Positions 15,091 through 22,193 of a stretch of DNA of 25,351 nucleotides are shown piece after piece; the first letter of the stretch is position 1, and each line of letters starts with the position of its first letter. The stretch is from positions 1 through 25,351 of IMG/VR virus record IMGVR_UViG_3300011114_000435. One strand, given 5' to 3'. Both the position numbers and the translations under genes were made by a program. The stretch comes from a virus. The notes beneath the pieces are model-generated. The model was not told the origin of the DNA and did no database searches. It saw only the letters and a list, made by a program, of their open reading frames with translations.

Positions 15091-17679
15091 ATGGGTGCCA
15101 TCAGAGACTTTCTGGATAGTGTTGGCCGCACAAAAACTGGCTATGCTGGAACCAATATTCCAGGGCCGCCGCCTGTTGCGCCACCGGATCTAACGCCTAC
15201 ACAGATTACGGATGCACTGCGCGATGTTCTTAAAAAGAATATCGGTTTTGGCGGTGGAGATGGCACGTTTTCTAGCACTGGCACTAGTAAGGCAGGCAGC
15301 GAGCAAACGGCTGCTGAAAAGTATGCTGCTGACAAGGCCGCTTTTGACGAGACACTCAGGAAGTATCAGCTAGACCGCAGGGCGTATGAGCAATATCAGG
15401 GCGACGTTAATGCTCGTCTTCGCAGTTTCAATCCTTACGCTGACGCGCAATATCGGATTATGCCGACCAACACGGGTGCGCCCGTTCCCACGCCAACAGC
15501 GCCGGCTGCTCCAACGAAGTTGAATGCGCCCACTTACGGGGCAATTCCCATCACGATGTCTACGCCAACTGATCAGGGCGCTGCCTATAAGCAGATGCGC
15601 GACTTTGGCTACACGGATGCCGATATTCGTGGCGCAACTTCCAAGATTACTGGCAGCCCTACTGATCAAAAATGGGCCGATATCCTTTCGGCTGGCTATT
15701 CGCAGTATGCGCCGGCGGTGCAAGGTGCTTATCAGCAGCTTGGTCGATCTGGCTTTGGTGGTGGCGCCGAGCAGATTGACACGCCGGGCTATTCATATTG
15801 GCTGAACCAGTTGAGCAGCGGCGCGGTAAGGCCGGAAGATTTGAACCAAGCTGTTTTGACGGCCGGGCGCCCATCCAATTACGGTGAAATTCAAAACATC
15901 TACCAGCAATACTTCAACCGCACGCCGGATCCGAGCGGCACCCAATATTGGGGGCAGTCTGGCTTGACGGGCAGTGCTTTGCAGAATGCCATTATCGCTG
16001 GCGCGCAGGGGCCTGACCTTGCGTATTATCAGCAGAATTTTGGTGGCGGCACGCAGCAGCCAATCAATCAAGTGCCAGATCCATATTACGCTGGTGGGCC
16101 GGGTGAGGGTGGCGGTGCTGCCCGCGGTGGGTATATCAGCAAGTATGCTGAAGGCGGACGGGTGCGGACGCACTACCAGACGGGTGGTCGGGCTGATGAA
16201 GGTAACCTGGATGAGCTTGATGCGTTCTATCGCGATCCGCGCAATTTCACACGGCCTCAAAGCGCCCCAATTCGGCGCAGCCCTGCGGCGTCGCCTGTTA
16301 TGTCTCCATCTGATCCTGGGTATCTTGATAGGATAGTTTCTCAACCCATAGGTGCCAACCCTCGCAGCGAAAGAAACATTCTTGATCCAAATACAAGTTA
16401 TGGAAGAATGTATCCAGCAAACGCACCGCGCAGGGCACCCCCTGAAAATCTTATGCCAATTGAAGGCGTGGGGGCAGGTGCGGAAATAACCGGCGATGCT
16501 CCCCGTCGTCTTGAGGGGCTGATGCCTATTGAAGGTACTGGGGAAGGAATGCCTATAGTTGCTGCGGTTCCGACTGCTGAACCTACTGGCAGCACTCCAG
16601 GTGCGCCTACGCCAGCGGGCGGTGGTTCTTTGCAGGACATGCTGGCGCGCTACATGAGGGCATCAACTTCTGGTGGATCTGAATTGGCCGATGCCCGCCG
16701 TCGGTATCAAGCCGAGAGCGATGCATTTTATGGTTTGATCCGGCAAATGGCAGAGCGTGGCGAAAGCCCCACTTCGCGGTCTGAAATGTATTTCCGGCTT
16801 GCGTCTGCTTTTGGTTCGCCAACTCGCACTGGTTCTATGGGCGAAACGCTCTCCAAGGTTGGCGAGCAGATGAGCGAATACACTAAGGGGCGCCGGGCTG
16901 ACGAGGCAGAACGTCGCAATCTTATGGTCCAAGCTCAGCAGGCGCGCATGGCTGGGGCTCGTGAGGATCTTACGACAACCCGCGCCTTGGCAGCGCAGGA
17001 AGCCACAGAGCGTAGAACGCTCAATACTGCGCTTCTGCAAGAATACATCCGTTCTGGTCAGCCGCAGTCTAATGCTGGCCGGATGGCGCGGGATGCTGGT
17101 TTGACCCCTGGAACTCAAGCGTTCCAAGATTTTGTGACTAGACACGCTGAACTGGATGTGCAGCGAGCCCAGCAGTTAATCCAAGCGCAAAATGAAAATC
17201 TTACCTTGCGTAGGGAGGCTGCGGACAGGCTTTCTGCGACAGAGATTAAGCTTGCCGATGAAACCTCACAAAACATTTCATCTGCCAGAGACAATGCCAT
17301 TCTGTTAAGGGAAGCAATCCGACTTAATCCGAATGCTTCGCCAAGTAATTTGACGGAAGGCGTTATTACTGATCTGCGCCGTCGCCTTGGCAGTACTGAT
17401 CCGCTTGTTGTGAATACAGCTGACATTCGTAATATTTTGAGCCGCCTCACTTTGGGCAGCCTGAAGGAAACCTTCCCTGGCGCGATCAGTAACGATGAAC
17501 GCAGGGCGTTGGAGGCTGTCAGCGGCGTGACTGCAGCATCCCGCGAGGAGCGTGCGCGTATTATGCAGCGTGCCTCTGATGCTCTTGAACGCATTGTTGA
17601 ACGCAATGAAACGCAACTTCGTCGGATTAGGTCTGGCGCGTTTGGTCGGATTGAGCGCGAGCAAGGAGGCACACAGTGA
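15091..17679 (+). CDS. Large internal virion protein with DUF4214-like motifs
   Basis: An 862-residue protein. The N-terminus is disordered and Pro/Thr-rich (1-160) around a charged helix. Residues about 228-300 contain TPGYSYWLNQLSSGAVRPED and then IQNIYQQYFNRTPDPSGTQYW. These match the DUF4214 pattern (Y...L-R-x-P-D-x-x-G-x-x-Y-W), seen elsewhere in S-layer-like and phage proteins. At about 346 there is GGYISKYAEGGRVRTHYQTG, a Gly-rich tag I know from other phage internal proteins. A low-complexity Pro/Gly region (370-510) leads to a long helical C-terminus (510-862) with LGSLKETFPGAISNDERRAL near the end. Membership of the ejected core is inferred from position and composition. AAGGGAG lies nine bases before the ATG. 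The end overlaps the next start (GTGA). Confidence 0.7.
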   Translation: MGAIRDFLDSVGRTKTGYAGTNIPGPPPVAPPDLTPTQITDALRDVLKKNIGFGGGDGTFSSTGTSKAGSEQTAAEKYAADKAAFDETLRKYQLDRRAYEQYQGDVNARLRSFNPYADAQYRIMPTNTGAPVPTPTAPAAPTKLNAPTYGAIPITMSTPTDQGAAYKQMRDFGYTDADIRGATSKITGSPTDQKWADILSAGYSQYAPAVQGAYQQLGRSGFGGGAEQIDTPGYSYWLNQLSSGAVRPEDLNQAVLTAGRPSNYGEIQNIYQQYFNRTPDPSGTQYWGQSGLTGSALQNAIIAGAQGPDLAYYQQNFGGGTQQPINQVPDPYYAGGPGEGGGAARGGYISKYAEGGRVRTHYQTGGRADEGNLDELDAFYRDPRNFTRPQSAPIRRSPAASPVMSPSDPGYLDRIVSQPIGANPRSERNILDPNTSYGRMYPANAPRRAPPENLMPIEGVGAGAEITGDAPRRLEGLMPIEGTGEGMPIVAAVPTAEPTGSTPGAPTPAGGGSLQDMLARYMRASTSGGSELADARRRYQAESDAFYGLIRQMAERGESPTSRSEMYFRLASAFGSPTRTGSMGETLSKVGEQMSEYTKGRRADEAERRNLMVQAQQARMAGAREDLTTTRALAAQEATERRTLNTALLQEYIRSGQPQSNAGRMARDAGLTPGTQAFQDFVTRHAELDVQRAQQLIQAQNENLTLRREAADRLSATEIKLADETSQNISSARDNAILLREAIRLNPNASPSNLTEGVITDLRRRLGSTDPLVVNTADIRNILSRLTLGSLKETFPGAISNDERRALEAVSGVTAASREERARIMQRASDALERIVERNETQLRRIRSGAFGRIEREQGGTQ

Positions 17680-19778
17680 CGGATGAAGAATATGACCGCG
17701 CCCTACTTGAGCGTGATCCGTTTGCCGCTCCGCCATCCCGCCTTGGCGTAAGAAATGTCCCAACGCCGAGCAATGAGCCGCTAGACAACGAATACTACCG
17801 GGCGCTTGTTGGCCAAGGTTTGTTGATGGGCTGGGGCGATGAGGCGGAAGCTTGGTTGCGGTCTAAGCTTGGCAACCGCGCGTATGAAGATGAAGTGCGC
17901 GACATTCGCAAGCGGTACGCAGAGTTTCAAGAGCGCAACCCTACGGGCGCCAATGTTGCTGAGTTTGTCGGCGGCGCGTTGCCTGCTGTTGGCTCTTTGC
18001 TTGCCGTTCCCTTTACGGCTGGCGCTGCTGCCCCTGCGGCTGCGGCGGCCACGGCTAGGTCTGCTGGCGCGTTAGGGCGTCTGGCGGGGCGCTACGCGCC
18101 GTCTATCGGTATTGGCGCTGGCACTGGTGCGGTCACCGGCGCTGGTACGGCAGACGAAGGCGACAGGGTGAATGAGGCAATTGTCGGCGGCCTAATCGGC
18201 GCTGGGGCTGGTGCGGCCATTCCGGCGGCCATGCAGGGCGTTAGCGGTATCCGCAAGATGTTCCGTGATCGGTTTGCTCGCAGTGAACCTGCCGTTACGG
18301 ATGTTGCGGCCGAGCGGATTGGTAACGTCATGGAGCGGGCTGGGATTAGCCCGGCAGAGGCTGAAGCCAGGATTGCAGCGGATCGGGCGGCTGGTATTCC
18401 GTCAACTCTGGCTAATGTGGATCCCAAGCTTGCATCTGCTTTGGAGCGCGTTGCCGGGCGCAGTGAGGGTACGGAGCGTGAAGTAGTAGAACGCGTTGCC
18501 CCTCAAGTAGAAGGCTCTCGCTTCCGTGGGACGGTTCAGACCCAGCAGCGGCTACAGGCGGGTGACTTGTTCCAACAGGAAGAAGACTTGGCGCGTGATT
18601 TGCGGCGCCGAGCAAGCGAGAACTATCGGGCTGCATATGCAGTTGGCGATGTTGATGATGATGTTATTCGTCAATTGATGAATACAAAATCAGTCAGAGA
18701 AGCTTATAAAGACGCTCAAATTCTCGCGGAGCTTGACGCTGAAAAAGCTGCATCAAATGCCATTACATATGGCGGAAGAGTTGGAAACGCAGCCACCAGT
18801 CCGTCAGGTCAAGCCACATATGGTGGTTTGAGAGAGGCAGCACAGGGAGTTCAAGAATTTAATCCCGCTGATTTTGCTTTACGCCAAATTGGCGAAACTC
18901 CTGACGTTCGCACAATTGATTATTTAAAGCGTGCTATGGATGATAGGATTAGAGCATTACGTAGTTCGCCTGATACTACTGCTAAAGCACAGCTTGATGC
19001 TTTATCTACAATCCGAAACAATCTGCGTGATCGCACCAAAGAAGTTGTCCCTGAATATCGAAAAGCATTGGAGCAATATGCTGGCGATTTAGAAGTTCGG
19101 GATGCTTTGCGCCTTGGTTTTGAAGACTTCAACAAACTGCCACGCGAAGAAATTGAGAAGATGTTTAATCGTGCGCCAAATGCTGGCGGCATGAGTTCCG
19201 CTGAAAAAGATGCGTTCATCACTGGCGTCAATCGGTATCTATATGCTCGGATGATGGAAGCCCCAACGGGGCAAAATTCAGTTGGCAAACTGATTAGATC
19301 CCCGGAAATGGGCGCGAAGCTTCGCCCGTTATTTGGCAGCGATGATCGGTTTAATTTGTTTAAGGCTGCCTTAGAGCGTGAAGGCCAATTGTTTGAGCAG
19401 GGCACAAATGCGCTGAAGGCTGCGGTTCAAGGCGGCAGAATGCGCGCCGCTGGCGAAATCACTGATGATTCTGCGATTGGGCAAATGCTGGGCGATATGA
19501 TGCACCAAAGCGCAAGAGGGACTTTAACCAGCATGGCGGCTCGGGTTGCGCGTAATTCAACCATCAGTGACGAGGCCGCGCAGAGCATTACCAACATGCT
19601 CTTGTCTTCCAAACCCGAGGAAGTCGCGGCGGCAGTGCGCGCTATTGAAAACTACAATGAGCGTGCGGCCCGTAGTGAATTGACGGGCCGTCGCCGCGAG
19701 ATTGGCGCTGTTATGGGGTCGCAAACTTCAGCAACTCAAAGGTTGGAACCCCGAGAGGATGTTGAGCCTGTTAGGTAG
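17676..19778 (+). CDS. Large helical internal virion protein
   Basis: A 700-residue protein starting at GTG 17676, with AAGGAGG at 17663-17669, six bases upstream, and a GTGA overlap with the previous stop. The conserved-looking N-terminal part has GQGLLMGWGDEAEAWLRSKL followed by EDEVRDIRKRYAEFQERNPT. It runs into a hydrophobic Gly/Ala stretch (about 95-190) that could insert in membranes, then a long charged helical rod to the end. No protease or transglycosylase motif is seen. It is probably the last of the ejected proteins. The section from about 18640 to 19300 is much more AT-rich (19 G+C of 60 at 18661-18720) than the start (39 of 60 at 18121-18180), suggesting domain replacement. Its last eight bases overlap the end of a leftward gene. 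Confidence 0.68.
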   Translation: MTDEEYDRALLERDPFAAPPSRLGVRNVPTPSNEPLDNEYYRALVGQGLLMGWGDEAEAWLRSKLGNRAYEDEVRDIRKRYAEFQERNPTGANVAEFVGGALPAVGSLLAVPFTAGAAAPAAAAATARSAGALGRLAGRYAPSIGIGAGTGAVTGAGTADEGDRVNEAIVGGLIGAGAGAAIPAAMQGVSGIRKMFRDRFARSEPAVTDVAAERIGNVMERAGISPAEAEARIAADRAAGIPSTLANVDPKLASALERVAGRSEGTEREVVERVAPQVEGSRFRGTVQTQQRLQAGDLFQQEEDLARDLRRRASENYRAAYAVGDVDDDVIRQLMNTKSVREAYKDAQILAELDAEKAASNAITYGGRVGNAATSPSGQATYGGLREAAQGVQEFNPADFALRQIGETPDVRTIDYLKRAMDDRIRALRSSPDTTAKAQLDALSTIRNNLRDRTKEVVPEYRKALEQYAGDLEVRDALRLGFEDFNKLPREEIEKMFNRAPNAGGMSSAEKDAFITGVNRYLYARMMEAPTGQNSVGKLIRSPEMGAKLRPLFGSDDRFNLFKAALEREGQLFEQGTNALKAAVQGGRMRAAGEITDDSAIGQMLGDMMHQSARGTLTSMAARVARNSTISDEAAQSITNMLLSSKPEEVAAAVRAIENYNERAARSELTGRRREIGAVMGSQTSATQRLEPREDVEPVR

Positions 19779-19959
19779 TTTCGCCGGCATAGAACTTTTC
19801 CAAAATCGGAGCGAGGGCGGCGGCATCAAACTCGCCGCCTTCTTCTTTGTCCACTCGGCCGATATAGATTTTGCCGGGCTCTAGGTGCGTGGAGGGGGCA
19901 ATGAAGAGATTGCCGATGCGGATGTGCCAGATGCAAGCTGGCGCGTATTTCTGGGTCAT
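19771..19959 (-). CDS. Small protein, last gene of the leftward operon, unknown
   Basis: A 62-residue protein starting at the ATG complementary to 19957-19959 (MTQKYAPACIWHIRIGNLFI...). This start gives a four-base ATGA overlap with the gene before it; a longer in-frame start at 20043 would lie wholly inside that gene. Beta-strand-rich N-terminus (IWHIRIGNLFIAPSTHLEPGKIYIGR) and a short C-terminal helix with an acidic DKEEGGEFDAAAL segment. No family recognised. Its TAA lies inside the end of the convergent late gene. Confidence 0.6.
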   Translation of the reverse strand: MTQKYAPACIWHIRIGNLFIAPSTHLEPGKIYIGRVDKEEGGEFDAAALAPILEKFYAGETT

Positions 19960-20147
19960 TTTCGGCCTATTGTCTCGTTTTGTTGGATCCTGATGTCGCT
20001 GTTCCGGTAGGTCCAGCATTCGCGGGTATCGTCTTGGAAGCAAACCCAGAGAAGATCTGCCTCTGGCCCGTAATCAATCACAAGATGCGCCCAGGCTTTA
20101 CCTCTCGGTGTTATCACTGGAAGGGGCGGGTTCAGTTGTTGAATCAT
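19956..20147 (-). CDS. Small phage protein with a WVCFQDDTRECWTY motif
   Basis: A 63-residue protein. The core DYGPEADLLWVCFQDDTREC followed by WTYRNSDIRIQQNETIGR looks like a conserved small phage protein that I have seen among phages of Rhizobiales, but I cannot give it a function. The start lies 50 bases inside the end of the upstream regulator gene, with GGAAAG upstream. The stop forms an ATGA overlap with the next gene. A compact alpha/beta fold is likely. Confidence 0.65.
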   Translation of the reverse strand: MIQQLNPPLPVITPRGKAWAHLVIDYGPEADLLWVCFQDDTRECWTYRNSDIRIQQNETIGRK

Positions 20148-20403
20148 TTTGGCTTTCCATCATGGCGGCGGCCTTTTCGACTGAGATAATCAGGCTGGAG
20201 AGTTTGACGTTGCAGACGGTGGCGAAGGTCACGAGGTGGGCCCAGCTGGGTGATCCCCGGCCGTCCTCCCAAGATGCTACTGCCGATCGAGATACGTTCA
20301 CCTTCCGGGCCAACTCAGTCATGGACCAGTTGCGGTATTTACGCGCCGCGCGGAGGGAAACTCCCAACGCGCGTGCGTAAAGATCATTTTTTGCCCGTGG
20401 CAT
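20098..20403 (-). CDS. XRE-family helix-turn-helix regulator
   Basis: A 101-residue protein. Residues about 11-72 are an HTH of the XRE/Cro type: SMTELARKVNVSRSAVASWE (27-46) is the two-helix core, with W45 and E46 at the usual recognition-helix end, followed by DGRGSPSWAHLVTFATVCNV. The C-terminal 25 residues are polar and disordered. It should bind DNA as a dimer and may control this operon or the divergent switch. The target is not shown. ATG overlaps the upstream stop by one base (TAATG). Confidence 0.85.
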   Translation of the reverse strand: MPRAKNDLYARALGVSLRAARKYRNWSMTELARKVNVSRSAVASWEDGRGSPSWAHLVTFATVCNVKLSSLIISVEKAAAMMESQNDSTTEPAPSSDNTER

Positions 20404-20699
20404 TAAACGGCAAGCATCTTCTCAAGGAAGGCTGCCCCCTTGGAGGTGATTAAAATTTGGACCTCGCGCTTGTCGCCTTTCTGCTCGCGCACGCGCCGCA
20501 GGAGGCCCTTCTCTTCCAATTTGTTTACGGTGCGAGAGATTGCCGCCGCCGACACCTTCAGCGCCTTAGCTGTCTCGCTAATGAGGGGCGCATCGTCCAT
20601 GATGTCTGCGTGCAAGAGGATCTTGAGGCTCAGCGTGCCGAGTTTGCCGGCTTTGCTGAGTTGGTCAAACATGACGATTGCTCTGTCTAGGGTGTTCAT
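20403..20699 (-). CDS. MarR-like winged-helix regulator
   Basis: A 98-residue protein. A short helix (MNTLDRAIVMFDQLSKA) is followed by a winged helix-turn-helix: ISETAKALKVSAAAISRTVN is the recognition unit, then KLEEKGLLRRVREQKGDKRE as the wing turn and VQILITSKGAAFLEKML. This is the MarR-type arrangement, but shorter than normal MarR proteins (about 140 residues), so the dimerisation helices are reduced. It probably represses or activates phage or host promoters. The ribosome site AGGAG is formed by the last codons of the upstream gene, in the string AGACAGGAGATAAAAATG. Confidence 0.8.
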   Translation of the reverse strand: MNTLDRAIVMFDQLSKAGKLGTLSLKILLHADIMDDAPLISETAKALKVSAAAISRTVNKLEEKGLLRRVREQKGDKREVQILITSKGAAFLEKMLAV

Positions 20700-20701
20700 T
20701 T

Positions 20702-21061
20702 TTATCTCCTGTCTACGCGTCTGCTGACGCCTGTTATTACTTCGTAGGGGTTGATGCTGCGCTTGCTTTTGCAGTCACAGCAAAGACGGTTGTGATTACC
20801 TTCTGAGTCAAATTCTTTCCGGCAGCACATGCATGGCCTGGGGCGCAGCATGGGCTTTGGGGCAACGTGCAGCCCGGCTTGCTTGCGGGGCGCTTCTGGT
20901 GGCGCCGGCACTCTGTAAAGCTGCCGGTTCCTGATTGATCTGATGGTGCGATCAGAGACATCAAACCGCTTGGCTAGCTCGTGGCTTAACTCTGCGCTTT
21001 TGCGGATTTCATCCACCTGCTCATCCGTCAACTTTCTGTTGAAGTAAGCGGCCTTACTCAT
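20702..21061 (-). CDS. HTH plus zinc-ribbon DNA-binding protein
   Basis: A 119-residue protein. Residues about 9-48 form an HTH: KLTDEQVDEIRKSAELSHEL, AKRFDVSDRTIRSIRNRQLY. After a Pro-rich linker comes a zinc-ribbon-like part with C77-x-x-C80 (CMCC) and C94-x-x-C97 (CCDC) spaced by RKEFDSEGNHNRL. Such HTH-zinc ribbon proteins occur in phages of Alphaproteobacteria and are presumed regulators. No HNH catalytic residues are present, so a homing nuclease is unlikely. The ATG overlaps the stop of a 16-codon micro-gene (ATGA), with only a poor ribosome site of its own, so its translation may depend on that coupling. Confidence 0.72.
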   Translation of the reverse strand: MSKAAYFNRKLTDEQVDEIRKSAELSHELAKRFDVSDRTIRSIRNRQLYRVPAPPEAPRKQAGLHVAPKPMLRPRPCMCCRKEFDSEGNHNRLCCDCKSKRSINPYEVITGVSRRVDRR

Positions 21062-21108
21062 AAGCTCTTCACCACGTTGTAGAGAACCAGCAAGATCAGG
21101 TCGATCAT
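21058..21108 (-). CDS. 16-codon hydrophobic micro-ORF linking two genes
   Basis: The reading frame MIDLILLVLYNVVKSL starts inside the stop of the upstream gene (ATGA overlap) behind GGGGGAAAAGGA. It stops with TGA overlapping the ATG of the zinc-ribbon gene. The peptide is almost wholly hydrophobic. It may be a translated leader whose role is to carry ribosomes to the next start, or a tiny membrane peptide. Support comes from position and signals only. Confidence 0.45.
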   Translation of the reverse strand: MIDLILLVLYNVVKSL

Positions 21109-21305
21109 TCCTTTTCCCCCAGCAGCGCGCGTGTTTCCGGCTTCAGCTTATCCCAATCGCCGCGCCAGACATGCTTCGCCAAATCCTGCACAGCAGCGCG
21201 CAGCTTTTCGTTCTCGACTTGGATCATCTGCCCAATCTTTGCCGCCTCCTCTGCGCCGAGTGTCAGTCCGGTGGCAGCATAGATTTTATCTGCGATGTCA
21301 ATCAT
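21105..21305 (-). CDS. Small helical protein, unknown
   Basis: A 66-residue protein. The start at 21305 is chosen for the ATGA overlap with the previous gene and the AGGAG seven bases upstream; the longer frame from 21332 adds only basic residues antiparallel to nothing conserved. MIDIADKIYAATGLTLGAEE is followed by a helix (AAKIGQMIQVENEKLRAAVQ) of coiled-coil character and W55/W-containing GDWDKL. It ends in LGEKE, the same five residues as the gene before it. No family recognised. Confidence 0.62.
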   Translation of the reverse strand: MIDIADKIYAATGLTLGAEEAAKIGQMIQVENEKLRAAVQDLAKHVWRGDWDKLKPETRALLGEKE

Positions 21306-21799
21306 TCCTTTTCTCCTAGCGCGGCGCGGCATATATCATCTATATACCCAAGCGCGGCACTGCACTGGTCAAAGGTCCGATCCCCAGATCGCCCCATTGC
21401 GTGTCGATGCACAGCTTTTAATGCTAATTGCAATTCCGCGATGCGGGCGTTCAATTCTTTTATGCGATCATCTGCCTCTGAACAGATGCACCAAACAAGG
21501 CCACTACTCATCTTTCTTTCCTCCAGATGTGTTTCCAATTTCGCAATGCGGTCTGCGGCTTCTGGACCATCCGGTTTTAAATACCAGTATGTCTTTTCTC
21601 CCATGTGTCGCTTATCAATCAGCGCATCAAGGGCGGCAATCAGATTAGACGACGAAGGCGGGCAACCATTCATCACACACCATTGGTGATAAGCCATCAT
21701 CCATTTGGCGTCCTCTTTCCTAATTGCTTCCTGCTTTTCCAGCGCCTCTTCCAGTTCTGCGATGCGTCTCTTCAGCGCATCATACGTCACCTCGCTCAT
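21302..21799 (-). CDS. Coiled-coil early protein, unknown
   Basis: A 165-residue protein starting at ATG 21799, six bases after GGAGG (21806-21810), rather than the earlier in-frame ATG at 21829, which lies inside the previous gene. Two coiled-coil segments are visible: YDALKRRIAELEEALEKQEA near the N-terminus and DRIKELNARIAELQLALKAV in the second half. Between them are WWM/Cys-containing segments (WCVMNGCPPSSSN, SGLVWCICSEAD). Five cysteines are scattered without a zinc-finger pattern. It ends in LGEKE and overlaps the next start by four bases. Function unknown. Confidence 0.65.
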   Translation of the reverse strand: MSEVTYDALKRRIAELEEALEKQEAIRKEDAKWMMAYHQWCVMNGCPPSSSNLIAALDALIDKRHMGEKTYWYLKPDGPEAADRIAKLETHLEERKMSSGLVWCICSEADDRIKELNARIAELQLALKAVHRHAMGRSGDRTFDQCSAALGYIDDICRAALGEKE

Positions 21800-21800
21800 C

Positions 21801-21989
21801 TCACGCCTCCGATAATACTGCGACAACAATGCCGTATGCCTGGATCACTTCGCCTGCCTCTATTGCTGATCGGGCGTCCGCCAATGCCTGCCGCAACCTG
21901 CCATTCTCAGCCAACAGCAGCCGGGCTTCAGCTTTGGCCTGGACAGCCTCTGGGCTGGTGCTGGTGGTGGGTTGCGCTTCAATTAGCAT
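21801..21989 (-). CDS. Small helical early protein, unknown
   Basis: A 62-residue protein. A polar Thr/Ser/Pro N-terminus is followed by helices AKAEARLLLAENGRLRQALA and DARSAIEAGEVIQAYGIVVA, giving a short coiled coil. GGAGG lies seven bases before the ATG. Its start overlaps the end of the upstream 44-codon gene by 11 bases, and it stops one base before the next gene. No family recognised. Confidence 0.6.
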   Translation of the reverse strand: MLIEAQPTTSTSPEAVQAKAEARLLLAENGRLRQALADARSAIEAGEVIQAYGIVVAVLSEA

Positions 21990-22113
21990 GATGGGCCTCC
22001 ATGACCGCTGTTAGGGCTTCCTGGGCATCCTGGCGGGTGGGCCAAGGGTAGCCGTGAAATGCCCCCGAGGGGGCGTTGATGATGAACCAAAACTGTCCAA
22101 TAAGCTTGATCAT
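21979..22113 (-). CDS. 44-residue small protein, unknown
   Basis: A reading frame of 44 residues: MIKLIGQFWFIINAPSGAFH then GYPWPTRQDAQEALTAVMEA and HHAN. It shows beta strands at the front and a helix at the end, with the mixed composition of a real folded miniprotein (two Trp, three Pro, balanced charges). It fills what would otherwise be a gap in the operon. Its ATG overlaps the stop of the preceding 27-codon gene (ATGA) and its end overlaps the next gene. The pattern resembles small phage proteins of the 'GF.GYP.PTRQEA' kind, which is my impression only. Confidence 0.6.
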   Translation of the reverse strand: MIKLIGQFWFIINAPSGAFHGYPWPTRQDAQEALTAVMEAHHAN

Positions 22114-22193
22114 ATGACCAGATCCGCAAACAGGATCAGCATGATGACGGCCCCCATCAGGAGGCCGCCGCCGATTATCTTAAGAACTTTCAC
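22110..22193 (-). CDS. 27-residue single-span membrane peptide
   Basis: Starting at GTG 22193 the frame reads MKVLKIIGGGLLMGAVIMLI followed by LFADLVI. A short basic head (K2, K5) leads into one continuous hydrophobic helix, the topology of a small membrane protein. The GTG overlaps the previous gene's TGA (GTGA) with GGAGGG about eight bases upstream. Its own TGA overlaps the next ATG (ATGA). The signals on both sides make translation likely. Possible roles include a membrane-active peptide or superinfection factor, but nothing decides this. Confidence 0.55.
   Translation of the reverse strand: MKVLKIIGGGLLMGAVIMLILFADLVI

Noticed and set aside
20702-21061. HNH homing endonuclease reading for the HTH-zinc protein
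   Set aside because: The CxxC pairs are present but no H-N-H catalytic histidines are found between or after them; a regulator is more likely.
21171-21689. Plus-strand frame of 172 codons across the leftward operon
   Set aside because: The minus-strand genes here have ribosome sites and ATGA couplings. The plus frame crosses three of them and shows Cys/Ser/Arg-rich non-protein-like composition.
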